Positions 41,225-49,108 of a DNA stretch of 64,000 bases are shown one piece after another; positions within the stretch are counted from its first letter, which is position 1; each line of letters starts with the position of its first letter. The position numbers were made by a program, and so were the translations under genes. The stretch spans positions 62,001 through 126,000 of the forward strand of contig NZ_JYLI01000009.1 of NCBI RefSeq assembly GCF_001439785.1, in the 5' to 3' direction. This DNA is from Pseudomonas poae. Its GTDB lineage: Bacteria > Pseudomonadota > Gammaproteobacteria > Pseudomonadales > Pseudomonadaceae. Under the pieces are notes generated by a model that was not told where the DNA came from, did no database searches, and saw only the letters and a list, made by a program, of their open reading frames with translations.

Positions 41225-42487
41225 TTACGATTTTGTCAGTCGCTTATATTCTCTTTCGGTTGCGCGCTTTGCAGTTTTTTCACTTGCATATAACCACCGC
41301 AACCGCCTCGGCTTCGTCTGATCCCCCGCTGTAACTGTCTTTTCCTTCCCGGTTTTCTGATCGCGGTAGTAAGCGATTATCCCCGTGTAATCACCCTGGT
41401 TCTCTTCCGCCAGATCTTCAACGTTGTCCTCCGGCAACTTGCTCTCCAGCTCCAGGCTGACGGTGTAGCCGCCATCCGGGCTCAGATTGTGTTGCACGTT
41501 GCCCCCGTACCAGATGATCTCGTCGATTTCCGCTTTAACGCCCTGGAGCGTATAGGTCAGTTCGGGGATCAGATCCGGCCGGCCCATCGCGAGCGTGTAG
41601 CTGAGCGTGGCACTGCCGCGTTGCAGGCGTCGAAACTCGGCCCTTGCAGCCCTCAGCGCAGATTGCTGGTCGCTGTAGGTATGGCGCAGGTCTTTAAGGT
41701 TCTCGCCACCGCCGGCAATCGCTTCCTGTTTCTTGGCGCTGTGTACGTCGTAGAAATAGGCGCGCACACCGTCGTAGCTGTCGCGATCCGCCTGCAGGTA
41801 GCGGTGCTGATCGCCGTCGGCGCGTGTGAGGGTAATGTGGGGCAGGGGAAGCCCACTGGCGGTCTTGCCGCCGCCTGCAGGGATGCACAGCAGGCACCCG
41901 GCCTTGACGCTGGCTACCGCGTCGAATTCTTCGCCTAGGCGGGTGATCAGGTTGGCGTCCGATTCGTTGGCTTGGTCAAGCTGCAGGATCGGCAACGCAC
42001 CGAGCGCGCCAGCCACGGTGGAGGTGAGGTTGTTTCCCATGGCAATATCGCCGATGACTTTGCCCAACGTAGTGTTGCTCCAGCTGCGCTCGCGCTTGGT
42101 CTTCAGCCCTTTGCGAAAATCTGCTGACCGAGCGCGGATGCTGAGTACATCCGGCGCGCCGCTGTGCTCTGTCTCGTCGACGGTGTAGGTGCCCTTGTCC
42201 ACCAGGCCGGTGTCGCTCCAGCCCAACCACAAGCGAAGTACTGCGCCCTTGGGCGGTATCGACAGCATGCCGTCATGGTCGCTCAATGTGATCGTGAGCT
42301 GGTCGGCCTCGACGCCACGGTTGTCGGTTAGATCCAAGCTCATCAGCCGCGGACTGACCTTCATGGCGATATCGTTGCCGTCCACCGTGAGACGGAAGGC
42401 CGGCACAGGATAGGCGGCATCCCGGACGAAGCGTTCCGCCGTATCCACGAGGTAACCGGTGACTTTGGACAGCGCGGCCTCTATCAC
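41225..42487 (-). CDS. D: Tail protein gpD (late control D family)
   Basis: A 420-aa baseplate hub protein of the P2 gpD type, counterpart of T4 gp27. The N-terminal part has VDGNDIAMKVSPRLMSLDLT and LTITLSDHDGMLSIPPKGAV, with HSGAPDVLSIRARSADFRKG further on. The C-terminal part is a charged linker. The start is GTG, overlapping the gpU stop (GTGA). It is the last gene of the tail operon and converges on the cargo operon with 14 bases between, leaving no room for a terminator. Confidence 0.92.
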   Translation of the reverse strand: MIEAALSKVTGYLVDTAERFVRDAAYPVPAFRLTVDGNDIAMKVSPRLMSLDLTDNRGVEADQLTITLSDHDGMLSIPPKGAVLRLWLGWSDTGLVDKGTYTVDETEHSGAPDVLSIRARSADFRKGLKTKRERSWSNTTLGKVIGDIAMGNNLTSTVAGALGALPILQLDQANESDANLITRLGEEFDAVASVKAGCLLCIPAGGGKTASGLPLPHITLTRADGDQHRYLQADRDSYDGVRAYFYDVHSAKKQEAIAGGGENLKDLRHTYSDQQSALRAARAEFRRLQRGSATLSYTLAMGRPDLIPELTYTLQGVKAEIDEIIWYGGNVQHNLSPDGGYTVSLELESKLPEDNVEDLAEENQGDYTGIIAYYRDQKTGKEKTVTAGDQTKPRRLRWLYASEKTAKRATEREYKRLTKS

Positions 42488-42924
42488 AGCAGCCCCCGCA
42501 GAATGTTGAGCCCGGTGCTGGTAGCGGCACCGAGCAGGTCGATACGGTCATCATCGGTACGCTTGAGCGTGAGGGTGAACTCAATACGCCGTGGCGTGCC
42601 GTCTCTGAAGAACACGGTTTTGGTCTCGCTCAGGCTCTCGATCACCCACAACCCGTAAATCCGACCGGTGCCCTCGACCATCGGCCAGGCCTTGCCGGTG
42701 TTCGCCATCAACCGCAAAGCATCCAGGCTAAGCACGCTGCCGGCCAGCTCCGGGAGGATGATGCCGGGGAGGGTAATGGTGTCGTCGCCACGGCCGACAA
42801 ATTGCAGCGCGGGTGGTGCACCGACGCGACTGTTGCTGGCATGGCGCCAATTGGTTTGGCGCTGCAGCTCTTGGTAAGCGAGGGTCGATAGGCTGAACAC
42901 GAACATGCCGAGGCTGAGCATCAT
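42484..42924 (-). CDS. U: Tail protein gpU
   Basis: A 146-aa P2 gpU-type protein that links the end of the tail tube to other tail parts. It contains MFVFSLSTLAYQELQRQTNW, WPMVEGTGRIYGLWVIESLS and the C-terminal RRIEFTLTLKRTDDD, all typical. It sits between the tape measure gene and D in P2 order. Confidence 0.93.
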   Translation of the reverse strand: MMLSLGMFVFSLSTLAYQELQRQTNWRHASNSRVGAPPALQFVGRGDDTITLPGIILPELAGSVLSLDALRLMANTGKAWPMVEGTGRIYGLWVIESLSETKTVFFRDGTPRRIEFTLTLKRTDDDRIDLLGAATSTGLNILRGLL

Positions 42925-42929
42925 GGTGA

Positions 42930-45900
42930 TTAATCCCGGTCCGATAACTTGCTGCGCTGACGGGCGCGTTTCTCGTTTTCAATCTTGTTGAGCATGCCGC
43001 GCAGGCTTTTCTCCATGGCTTGCATGTCCATGCCAGGCGCAGCAGCGATAGTGATCTGGTAGGTGTCGTGACTGTCGTAAACCGTCGATGTGCCCGCGCT
43101 GCTGATCGGTGGGCGATCATCGACAGCCAACGCCGGCATGGCTGTTGCGCTTAGCGCCAGAGTACCGGCGGCTGTCAGTTGTTTGCTCATGCTCGACAAG
43201 GCGTTGAGCGGCCCTTTCTGTCCACCCTCTAGGCCTTTTGTCAGCCCTTCCATGGTGAAACCGCCCAGTTCCGCGAACACGCGGGACGGGCTGTGGATGC
43301 CTAGCTTTTCCTTGAACCAACCGATGCTGGAGTCACCGATTGAGCTGATAGCGCCCTTCACAGCGCCGAGCCCTGCGGTCAGGCCATTGACCAGACCGTT
43401 GACGATCATGCCGCCGAACTCGGTGAATTTCCCCGGCAGATCTACGCCGAAGTAATTCATCACCCCGGCGAACGCCTGGTAGAACAAGCCAAGCGGACTA
43501 AAGTTGGTGATCAATTGCAGGATGCCGGCGAGGCCCCGGTCAAAGCTGGCTTTGATGGTGGTCCACACGTTGACTGCGCCGGTTGCGATAGAGCCGATGC
43601 TTTGCAGCAGGGTCATGATCATGTTGCCGATGGCCGCGCCAAATCGCTGGCCCATCGACTGTGCTGCACCGCCGACGTCTTCGACCGGTTTCAGCAGGTC
43701 GGTGAACCAACCGATCACTCCACTGATGCCGGAGGAGATCATGCTGAACAACGGGCGGACAATGCTGCCAAGCAGGCGCAACGCGAAACCGATAATCGGG
43801 ATGGAGTAGGCGGCTTTCGCCAGGCTGATCAGCAGCCCGCCGAACTTACCAAACCCGGCAAGGACCGGCAGCAGGGCTTCAGTGAGTCCCTGCCAGAAGC
43901 CGAGGAAGAATCCTTTAATCGGCTTCCAGTATTTGTAAATCAGCGCTGCAATGGCGAATAGGCCAGCGACAGCGGCGATCAGCCACCCGACCGGTGTAGC
44001 AAGTATGGCTGCGCCTACCGCGCTAATTGCGCCGCCGAGCATTGGCAATACGCTGACCGCAGCAATCCGTGCGGAGCTGACTAGCGTAGGGATAACGCTC
44101 ATCATGCCGCCAGCGGCACGACTGGCTGTGACCGTCTTCCAGATTCGGCCCATTCGGCCGACCTCGGTACCGGCGCCGGCGGCAGCAATACGGGTGCCGA
44201 TCAACTGAGCTTTGAAGCTGCCCAAGCGAATGCCAAACAGCGCCATGCCATACCGCAGTACTGCGAAGGGGCCGAGCATGCTTGCCATGGTCAACGCCAA
44301 AGTACCGAACACCAGAGCCGCCGCTGCTACGGCGGCGACAACTTTGACCAAGCCCGCGGCCAGCTTCGGATTTTCCCGTGCCCAGGTGCCTACCCTGTTT
44401 GCGATTTCACCGGCTGTATTGATCAGGTCTTTCAAGTCGGCGGCAACTGCTGCACCGAATTCAGCCATGGCGTTGGTGAAGCTACCCTCAGCGGCGTCCA
44501 TGACGTTGGTGAGGGTGCCGAGCTGTTCGTTAACGCGGGTGCGCAGATCGGCCTGGACTCTCAGCTTTTCCTGAATTTCCTGATAGCCGGCCAGCCCCTT
44601 GTTCATCATGGTGTTCAAGGTGGTCATTGTTTCAGCGTCGTCGCCAAAGAGCTTACTGATGACGGCTGTACGGTCGGTATCGTTCAGAACCTTCAGCTTT
44701 TCGACTTGCGCGTACAGGTTCTCCAGGCCAGCAAAGTTGCCTTTGTCATCCGTGAATTTGAGAGAGACGCCCTTGTTCGCGCCTGCTGCGATGCTGTTGG
44801 CTTTATCGACTTTGTCTTGATTCAAACCTGCCTGGAAAATTTTACGAAAAGCGTTACCTGCTGAGCTGCCGTCCATGCTGGCCTGGTCCATCATGATGAG
44901 CAGTGGTGCGAGTTCTTTAGCTGCATCAATGCCCGACTTCTTGATGACATCCATGACAGGTGAGATTTTGCTGAAGCCCTGAATCATGTTGCTTGGATCC
45001 ATACCTGCATAGAAGCCGCGCTGGATGGTGTCCATGAGCCCCATCATGTCTTTTTCAGTGGTCCGCGTGGCGTCCTGCATTTTGGCTGCAAACTCAGCCG
45101 CCTGAGTGGCTTCCATCTTCATTTGCACGCCGAGATATGCTGCTGCCTCCCCGGTGCCGCCCAGGATGCTTTGGGCACTGATGCCCTGCCGTCGAAGCAT
45201 CGTCATCATGTTCTGGAAGTCGGCCGTGGTACCTGGCAGCCGGTCGCCGAGCTTGGTGGCCAGGTCCGTGATCTTCTGGAAGTCGGCGGAAACCTTGCCG
45301 GTGTCGTCCATCATCGACACCTTGAGCTGCGTGGCAGAGTCCTCATTCGGTGCAAAGGCTTTGATTGCCGACACCACGGGCCGGCTGGCGGCGTACCCCA
45401 CGCCAAGCCCGGCGGCACCAGATACAGCAACACTACCGGCCAAACCCTGAGTTTTATCGTAGGTAGCTCGGGCCTTCGCCAGGCTGTCCTGCTTGCGCTT
45501 CAACGCATCCAGGTGGTCCATCTGCAATTTCATGGCCTGGGTGGCGGTGTCGATATCGCGCTTGAGCTTCAACTCGTGTGCGCCCAGGGCATTGGTGCTG
45601 ATGCCGGCGTTTTTAAGCTGCACGCCGAGGTTGCCGAGTTTTACTTGCTGCTGGCCGTACTGCTCGCCCAAGCGTTTCGACTCGGCGGTGTGCTGTTTCA
45701 GTAGCGCGAGCTGGTCCTTGAACGGGGTTTCCAGGCGGCGGATCTCGTCGCGCAGACTGGCATGGCCTGCACGACTGGTGCGCAACTGCGCGTTGTTCAG
45801 GGTGAACCGGTCAGCCAGGGTCTTTTCCTTGGCTGCGAGCTGGTCCAGTTGCGTTTTGCGCTCCCGCTGGGCGGCTGTGAGGCGCGTGTATTCGTCATGC

Positions 45901-46367
45901 TGCGCTCGGGTCAGGGCATTGCCCTTCTGCATCACGGCATTGAGCACGGCGATCTGGCTGGCGGATTGGCGGTGTTCGTCGCCCATCAGCCCCAGGGCAT
46001 TGCGTGTCCCGGTGAGTTCGCGCTTAAGGTCGGTCTGACTGGTTTTGAGCGCGTCAACCTTCTGCCTGGACTTGTCGAACAGCGCCTGGGTCGGCGCGAG
46101 CTGCTGCCGGACTTTGGCCGTCTCGCGGGCGAGTTCGCCTACCTTGGTGTTGTTGGCGGCGAGCGCCTCGGATGTCGTGCGGGTTGCGGCCTGCAGTTCA
46201 CGCCATGCGCCTACGTCGCGTTGCTGGGTGTTGAGTTCTTTCAGGCGGTCACGAGCAGCCTTAAGGGCGCGGGCGGTTTCCTTGCTACCGCCCGTGATTT
46301 TGTTCAGCGGACCTGTGGCTTTGTCGATGGCGCTGAGCAGCACCTGAAGTCTCAGATCATTCGCCAT
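42930..46367 (-). CDS. T: Tail tape-measure protein gpT
   Basis: A 1145-aa protein that sets tail length. The first 330 residues are a long coiled coil with many Gln, Lys and Arg residues (RALKAARDRLKELNTQQRD). The TP901-type core follows around residues 330-650 (MMAQ-, DDAETMTTLNTMM-like stretches). Hydrophobic segments such as AAVAAAALVFGTLALTMASM lie near 690-800. The C-terminus ends in a charged KIENEKRARQRSKLSDRD tail. GGAG precedes the ATG. It is the longest tail gene, as expected; the start overlaps the end of E' by 11 bases. Confidence 0.94.
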   Translation of the reverse strand: MANDLRLQVLLSAIDKATGPLNKITGGSKETARALKAARDRLKELNTQQRDVGAWRELQAATRTTSEALAANNTKVGELARETAKVRQQLAPTQALFDKSRQKVDALKTSQTDLKRELTGTRNALGLMGDEHRQSASQIAVLNAVMQKGNALTRAQHDEYTRLTAAQRERKTQLDQLAAKEKTLADRFTLNNAQLRTSRAGHASLRDEIRRLETPFKDQLALLKQHTAESKRLGEQYGQQQVKLGNLGVQLKNAGISTNALGAHELKLKRDIDTATQAMKLQMDHLDALKRKQDSLAKARATYDKTQGLAGSVAVSGAAGLGVGYAASRPVVSAIKAFAPNEDSATQLKVSMMDDTGKVSADFQKITDLATKLGDRLPGTTADFQNMMTMLRRQGISAQSILGGTGEAAAYLGVQMKMEATQAAEFAAKMQDATRTTEKDMMGLMDTIQRGFYAGMDPSNMIQGFSKISPVMDVIKKSGIDAAKELAPLLIMMDQASMDGSSAGNAFRKIFQAGLNQDKVDKANSIAAGANKGVSLKFTDDKGNFAGLENLYAQVEKLKVLNDTDRTAVISKLFGDDAETMTTLNTMMNKGLAGYQEIQEKLRVQADLRTRVNEQLGTLTNVMDAAEGSFTNAMAEFGAAVAADLKDLINTAGEIANRVGTWARENPKLAAGLVKVVAAVAAAALVFGTLALTMASMLGPFAVLRYGMALFGIRLGSFKAQLIGTRIAAAGAGTEVGRMGRIWKTVTASRAAGGMMSVIPTLVSSARIAAVSVLPMLGGAISAVGAAILATPVGWLIAAVAGLFAIAALIYKYWKPIKGFFLGFWQGLTEALLPVLAGFGKFGGLLISLAKAAYSIPIIGFALRLLGSIVRPLFSMISSGISGVIGWFTDLLKPVEDVGGAAQSMGQRFGAAIGNMIMTLLQSIGSIATGAVNVWTTIKASFDRGLAGILQLITNFSPLGLFYQAFAGVMNYFGVDLPGKFTEFGGMIVNGLVNGLTAGLGAVKGAISSIGDSSIGWFKEKLGIHSPSRVFAELGGFTMEGLTKGLEGGQKGPLNALSSMSKQLTAAGTLALSATAMPALAVDDRPPISSAGTSTVYDSHDTYQITIAAAPGMDMQAMEKSLRGMLNKIENEKRARQRSKLSDRD

Positions 46368-46476
46368 CGTTGGAACTCCGCACCCTGGCGCGCTCGCGCC
46401 AGTCCATCAGGTCTTGCAGGCCCAACTGATCCATATCAGCAGGTGCCCAGTGGAAAACCACGGCCAGATCGGCCAT
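46357..46476 (-). CDS. E': Tail assembly protein gpE' (GpE family), read by -1 frameshift from E
   Basis: A 39-codon frame beginning MADLAVVFHWAPADMDQLGL and ending in a stop inside the tape measure start. It belongs to the GpE family (FHWAP...LMDWRERA). It has an ATG of its own, but the frame is open upstream to the slippery site in E. In P2 the product is therefore an E+E' fusion made by ribosomal frameshifting; the same is expected here. The extension joins residues VAEVGEDGCIPRRIEDA to the sequence above. Confidence 0.88.
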   Translation of the reverse strand: MADLAVVFHWAPADMDQLGLQDLMDWRERARVRSSNDGE

Positions 46477-46484
46477 GGCGTCTT

Positions 46485-46820
46485 CTATGCGACGAGGGAT
46501 GCATCCGTCTTCGCCGACTTCTGCAACAAAAAACCAGAGATTTTGCTGCTCAGGGCCAACAGGTCGGCCGGGTCCATGCCGGCGACTTCGATGGCGGTAA
46601 GGCTCGGAGAGCTGATGCGCGGCAGTACCTTGATCAAACTGCCGACGTCCATCTGCAGCAGCTCCACCAGGCTCACGCCGCGCAATTCGCCGGAGTTTGG
46701 CTTACGCAGGGTGATGCTCTCGATGCTGGTGGTGCCACGACGGATCGGCGTGTCGAGGGTGACGGTGTTGTCGTCGGCCAGCTGCTGCACGTCGGGCTGT
46801 TCGGTGGTTTCGTTCTTCAT
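46485..46820 (-). CDS. E: Tail assembly protein gpE
   Basis: A 111-aa tail chaperone: MKNETTEQPDVQQLADDNTV, then SIESITLRKPNSGELRGVSL and LPRISSPSLTAIEVAGMDPA, typical of the P2 gpE / phage tail assembly family. Near its end it holds the TTTTTTG heptamer from which ribosomes shift into E'. It lies between the tube gene and the tape measure gene, where tail chaperones with programmed frameshifts stand in long-tailed phages. Confidence 0.92.
   Translation of the reverse strand: MKNETTEQPDVQQLADDNTVTLDTPIRRGTTSIESITLRKPNSGELRGVSLVELLQMDVGSLIKVLPRISSPSLTAIEVAGMDPADLLALSSKISGFLLQKSAKTDASLVA
46527..46533 (-). promoter_or_regulatory. Slippery heptamer TTTTTTG for the E/E' -1 frameshift
   Basis: On the minus strand the E frame reads GGT TTT TTG, so the heptamer T TTT TTG is in the correct X-XXY-YYZ phase. 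A -1 slip gives an open frame with no stop that runs into E'. P2 uses the same heptamer in the same gene. Confidence 0.88.
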
Positions 46821-46870
46821 GGGAGTTGCTCCTGGTGATTAAAGTGTGAGTCCTGATCGAGCGTGCGGGA

Positions 46871-47386
46871 TCAGATGCCCATGCCGGTGCGGTGCTTCTC
46901 CAGCATGTCCACGCCATTGACCTTCTCGACGAAGTTGAGCAGGTCGATTTCGATGATTTCTTCGCCATCCACGGTCAGCTTGTAGTAGCTGCAGGTGGTG
47001 GTCATGGAGTGCTCGGTGTCCTCACCAGGCAGGGCATCACCCATCTCGATGGTCTCGTGGCGACCGCGCACGACGACTTCCACGTTGCTGACTTCGCCCG
47101 TGTCGTCTTGCTGGTAAGGGCCAGAGAACCGCAGGGCCACGCTGGAGGCGTTGACCGCGCCGAACTGGCGCAGAGAGATCAGATCGAGGCCACCGGTCTT
47201 CCATTCGAACTGGATGCCGTCGTCGGACATGCCCAGGTCAGCTTTGACCGGGCCATTCATGCCGCCGCCGCGATAGGCTTCCATCTTGCGGCCGAGGGAG
47301 GGCAGGGTGAGGGACTTCACCAAGCCGAGGTAGCTGTTGCCGTCATTGAACAGGTTGAGGTTTTTGAGCTTGCGAGGCATTGCCAT
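46871..47386 (-). CDS. FII: Major tail tube protein gpFII
   Basis: A 171-aa tube subunit, MAMPRKLKNLNLFNDGNSYL onward, with GGGMNGPVKADLGMSDDGIQ and TVDGEEIIEIDLLNFVEKVN, matching P2 FII. GGAG precedes the first ATG; a second ATG two codons later is possible. It follows the sheath gene and lies 57 bases from it. Confidence 0.95.
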   Translation of the reverse strand: MAMPRKLKNLNLFNDGNSYLGLVKSLTLPSLGRKMEAYRGGGMNGPVKADLGMSDDGIQFEWKTGGLDLISLRQFGAVNASSVALRFSGPYQQDDTGEVSNVEVVVRGRHETIEMGDALPGEDTEHSMTTTCSYYKLTVDGEEIIEIDLLNFVEKVNGVDMLEKHRTGMGI

Positions 47387-47443
47387 GGCGGTGTTCTCCG
47401 GGATACGTGTTCAGGGTGAACTCCCCTCGCGGGGAGGCCCGGT

Positions 47444-48613
47444 TTAGCTGTTGATGCCCTTGGCGAAGTCGATCAGGTAACGGTCGGTGATTCGCTGGCG
47501 GAAGGTGAGGTCTTCGAGGGGTGGCACGGGGGTGTAGTCGTAATCCACCCAGAGCTTGCCGGCCTTGAGGGTGTCTTTGGTGTTGATGTCGTCCGGGTAC
47601 CAGCAGCTGCCGCCGATCAGGTAGCCCTGGGACTTCAACTCGCGCATCTTGGCGTTCACGCCTTCGACTAGGTCGCGTACCAGGGAGGCGTGCATCGGGC
47701 GGTCGATGGCCCACATGTGCGCTTCGGCCATGGTGTCCGCGAGGATCTGCGCGGTGCGGGTGTAGTTTTCGAAGGCGAACAACGGATCATCGCTGCAGGT
47801 GCGGCTACCCCAGAAGCGGAAGCCGTTGGCGTTGATCAGGGTGGTGACGTCGTTGCTGTTGAGGTAGTTGGCGTCGGTGGCCGGGTTCTGCAGATCCCAG
47901 AACACGTCAGCGCTGATGCCGGTGACGCCGCTTACGGCCACGTTGGACAGGGTTTTGTGCCAACCTGTCTCCTGATCGATCTTGGCGCGCAGGCCCAGCG
48001 CACGGGCCACTGCCGAGGCGGTGGTGGTCTTGTTGGCGACGGTGTCCCAGTTCTGGAAGTCCGGCCAAATCACCATCATTTCGCGGGCGCCGAAGTTCGC
48101 GCGGTAAGCGACCACCTCTTCCTTGGTTTTGCAGCCCCAGGCGCTGACGTAAGCAAAGGCGCGAAGGTCTTTGGCAATGGCTCCGAGGGCGGTGGCCACC
48201 TGCAAATTGTCCAGGCCAGGCACGCCGAGAATGCGTGGCGCCATACCCACGCGGGACTTGGCGGCGAGCAGCGCTTTCATACCGGTGTATTGGCCGTTGG
48301 GTGTGGTGCCCCCGATCAGGGCACTAGTGGTGGCCGCTTCGTCGGCGCCTTCCTTGACTCGCACCACGATGACGTAGGGTTTGGTCTGGTCGGCGATACC
48401 TTGCAGGCTCGCGGCCAGGGTGCCCTTTACGCCGGCTTTGCCCACGGCGGTCTGCACGTTGGTGAGCAGGACGGGCGTGTCCAGGGGGAAAACGAGAGGG
48501 TCCGCATCTTCAGCCGTGCAAACCATGCCGATAACTGCGGTGGGAATAGTGCGAATGGGGCGGGTGCCGTCGTTGAGTTCGATGACCCGCACGCCGTGGA
48601 GATAATCGGCCAT
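47444..48613 (-). CDS. FI: Tail sheath protein gpFI
   Basis: A 389-aa contractile sheath subunit: MADYLHGVRVIELNDGTRPI at the N-terminus, GVPGLDNLQVATALGAIAK in the middle and the conserved C-terminal DYTPVPPLEDLTFRQRITDR and YLIDFAKGINS. This is the P2 FI family. It is first in its late unit, with a TGTA-N11-TACA dyad 86 bases ahead of the start. Confidence 0.96.
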   Translation of the reverse strand: MADYLHGVRVIELNDGTRPIRTIPTAVIGMVCTAEDADPLVFPLDTPVLLTNVQTAVGKAGVKGTLAASLQGIADQTKPYVIVVRVKEGADEAATTSALIGGTTPNGQYTGMKALLAAKSRVGMAPRILGVPGLDNLQVATALGAIAKDLRAFAYVSAWGCKTKEEVVAYRANFGAREMMVIWPDFQNWDTVANKTTTASAVARALGLRAKIDQETGWHKTLSNVAVSGVTGISADVFWDLQNPATDANYLNSNDVTTLINANGFRFWGSRTCSDDPLFAFENYTRTAQILADTMAEAHMWAIDRPMHASLVRDLVEGVNAKMRELKSQGYLIGGSCWYPDDINTKDTLKAGKLWVDYDYTPVPPLEDLTFRQRITDRYLIDFAKGINS

Positions 48614-48689
48614 GGGTTATGCCTGCGCTGTGATGGAATGACAGTGCAGAGGTTGCCGCGCGCGCGCCGGCTGGGCGAGCGCGGCACCT

Positions 48690-48708
48690 TGTAGGGAGGG
48701 CGCTTACA
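48690..48708 (-). promoter_or_regulatory. TGTA-N11-TACA dyad ahead of FI (likely late-activator site)
   Basis: The 19-base dyad is centred 86 bases upstream of the FI start. P2 late promoters carry an Ogr-binding dyad centred near -55; that would put the transcript start about 30 bases before FI. The same dyad recurs ahead of V and between O and P. Confidence 0.75.
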
Positions 48709-48722
48709 GGGGCGGAAAATGG

Positions 48723-49100
48723 TTAGCGGATTTGGTCGGCGATCCAGACTGGGGGAACTGGTCGAGCCTCTTTGTCTGGAAAAAGCTTTATGGCCGGCCA
48801 ATCGCGCAACGCCTGGACATAGTCCAACAGCTCGCCGGATTGTTCTGTAGTCAGTGTTGTGGGACGTGCCGAGTCCACCTCATCACGGTGACGCTCACGC
48901 AACCATTTCACGCTTTCGATTTCGGCTTCACGCCATGCCCTCTCCGGGATCGCTGGATCAACCGTGAAAGCGGGCTCAGGCTTTCCGCCATCAGCCAACC
49001 ACTCTTCAAAGTCAAGCCAATATCGGTGGCCCTTTGGAACCGTTGCGCCATCTGATAGCCGGAGCACAGTATTGGGATCATTGGTGAGTTGGTACGCCAT
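48723..49100 (-). CDS. Tail fibre assembly chaperone
   Basis: A 125-aa protein: MAYQLTNDPNTVLRLSDGAT, then VPKGHRYWLDFEEWLADGGK and PEPAFT, followed by a helical segment. This matches the tail-assembly chaperone family that accompanies variable tail fibres in Pseudomonas phages. It lies 8 bases after the fibre gene, in the place of P2 gene G, and probably helps fold the fibre tip. Confidence 0.8.
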   Translation of the reverse strand: MAYQLTNDPNTVLRLSDGATVPKGHRYWLDFEEWLADGGKPEPAFTVDPAIPERAWREAEIESVKWLRERHRDEVDSARPTTLTTEQSGELLDYVQALRDWPAIKLFPDKEARPVPPVWIADQIR

Positions 49101-49108
49101 GTCGACTC

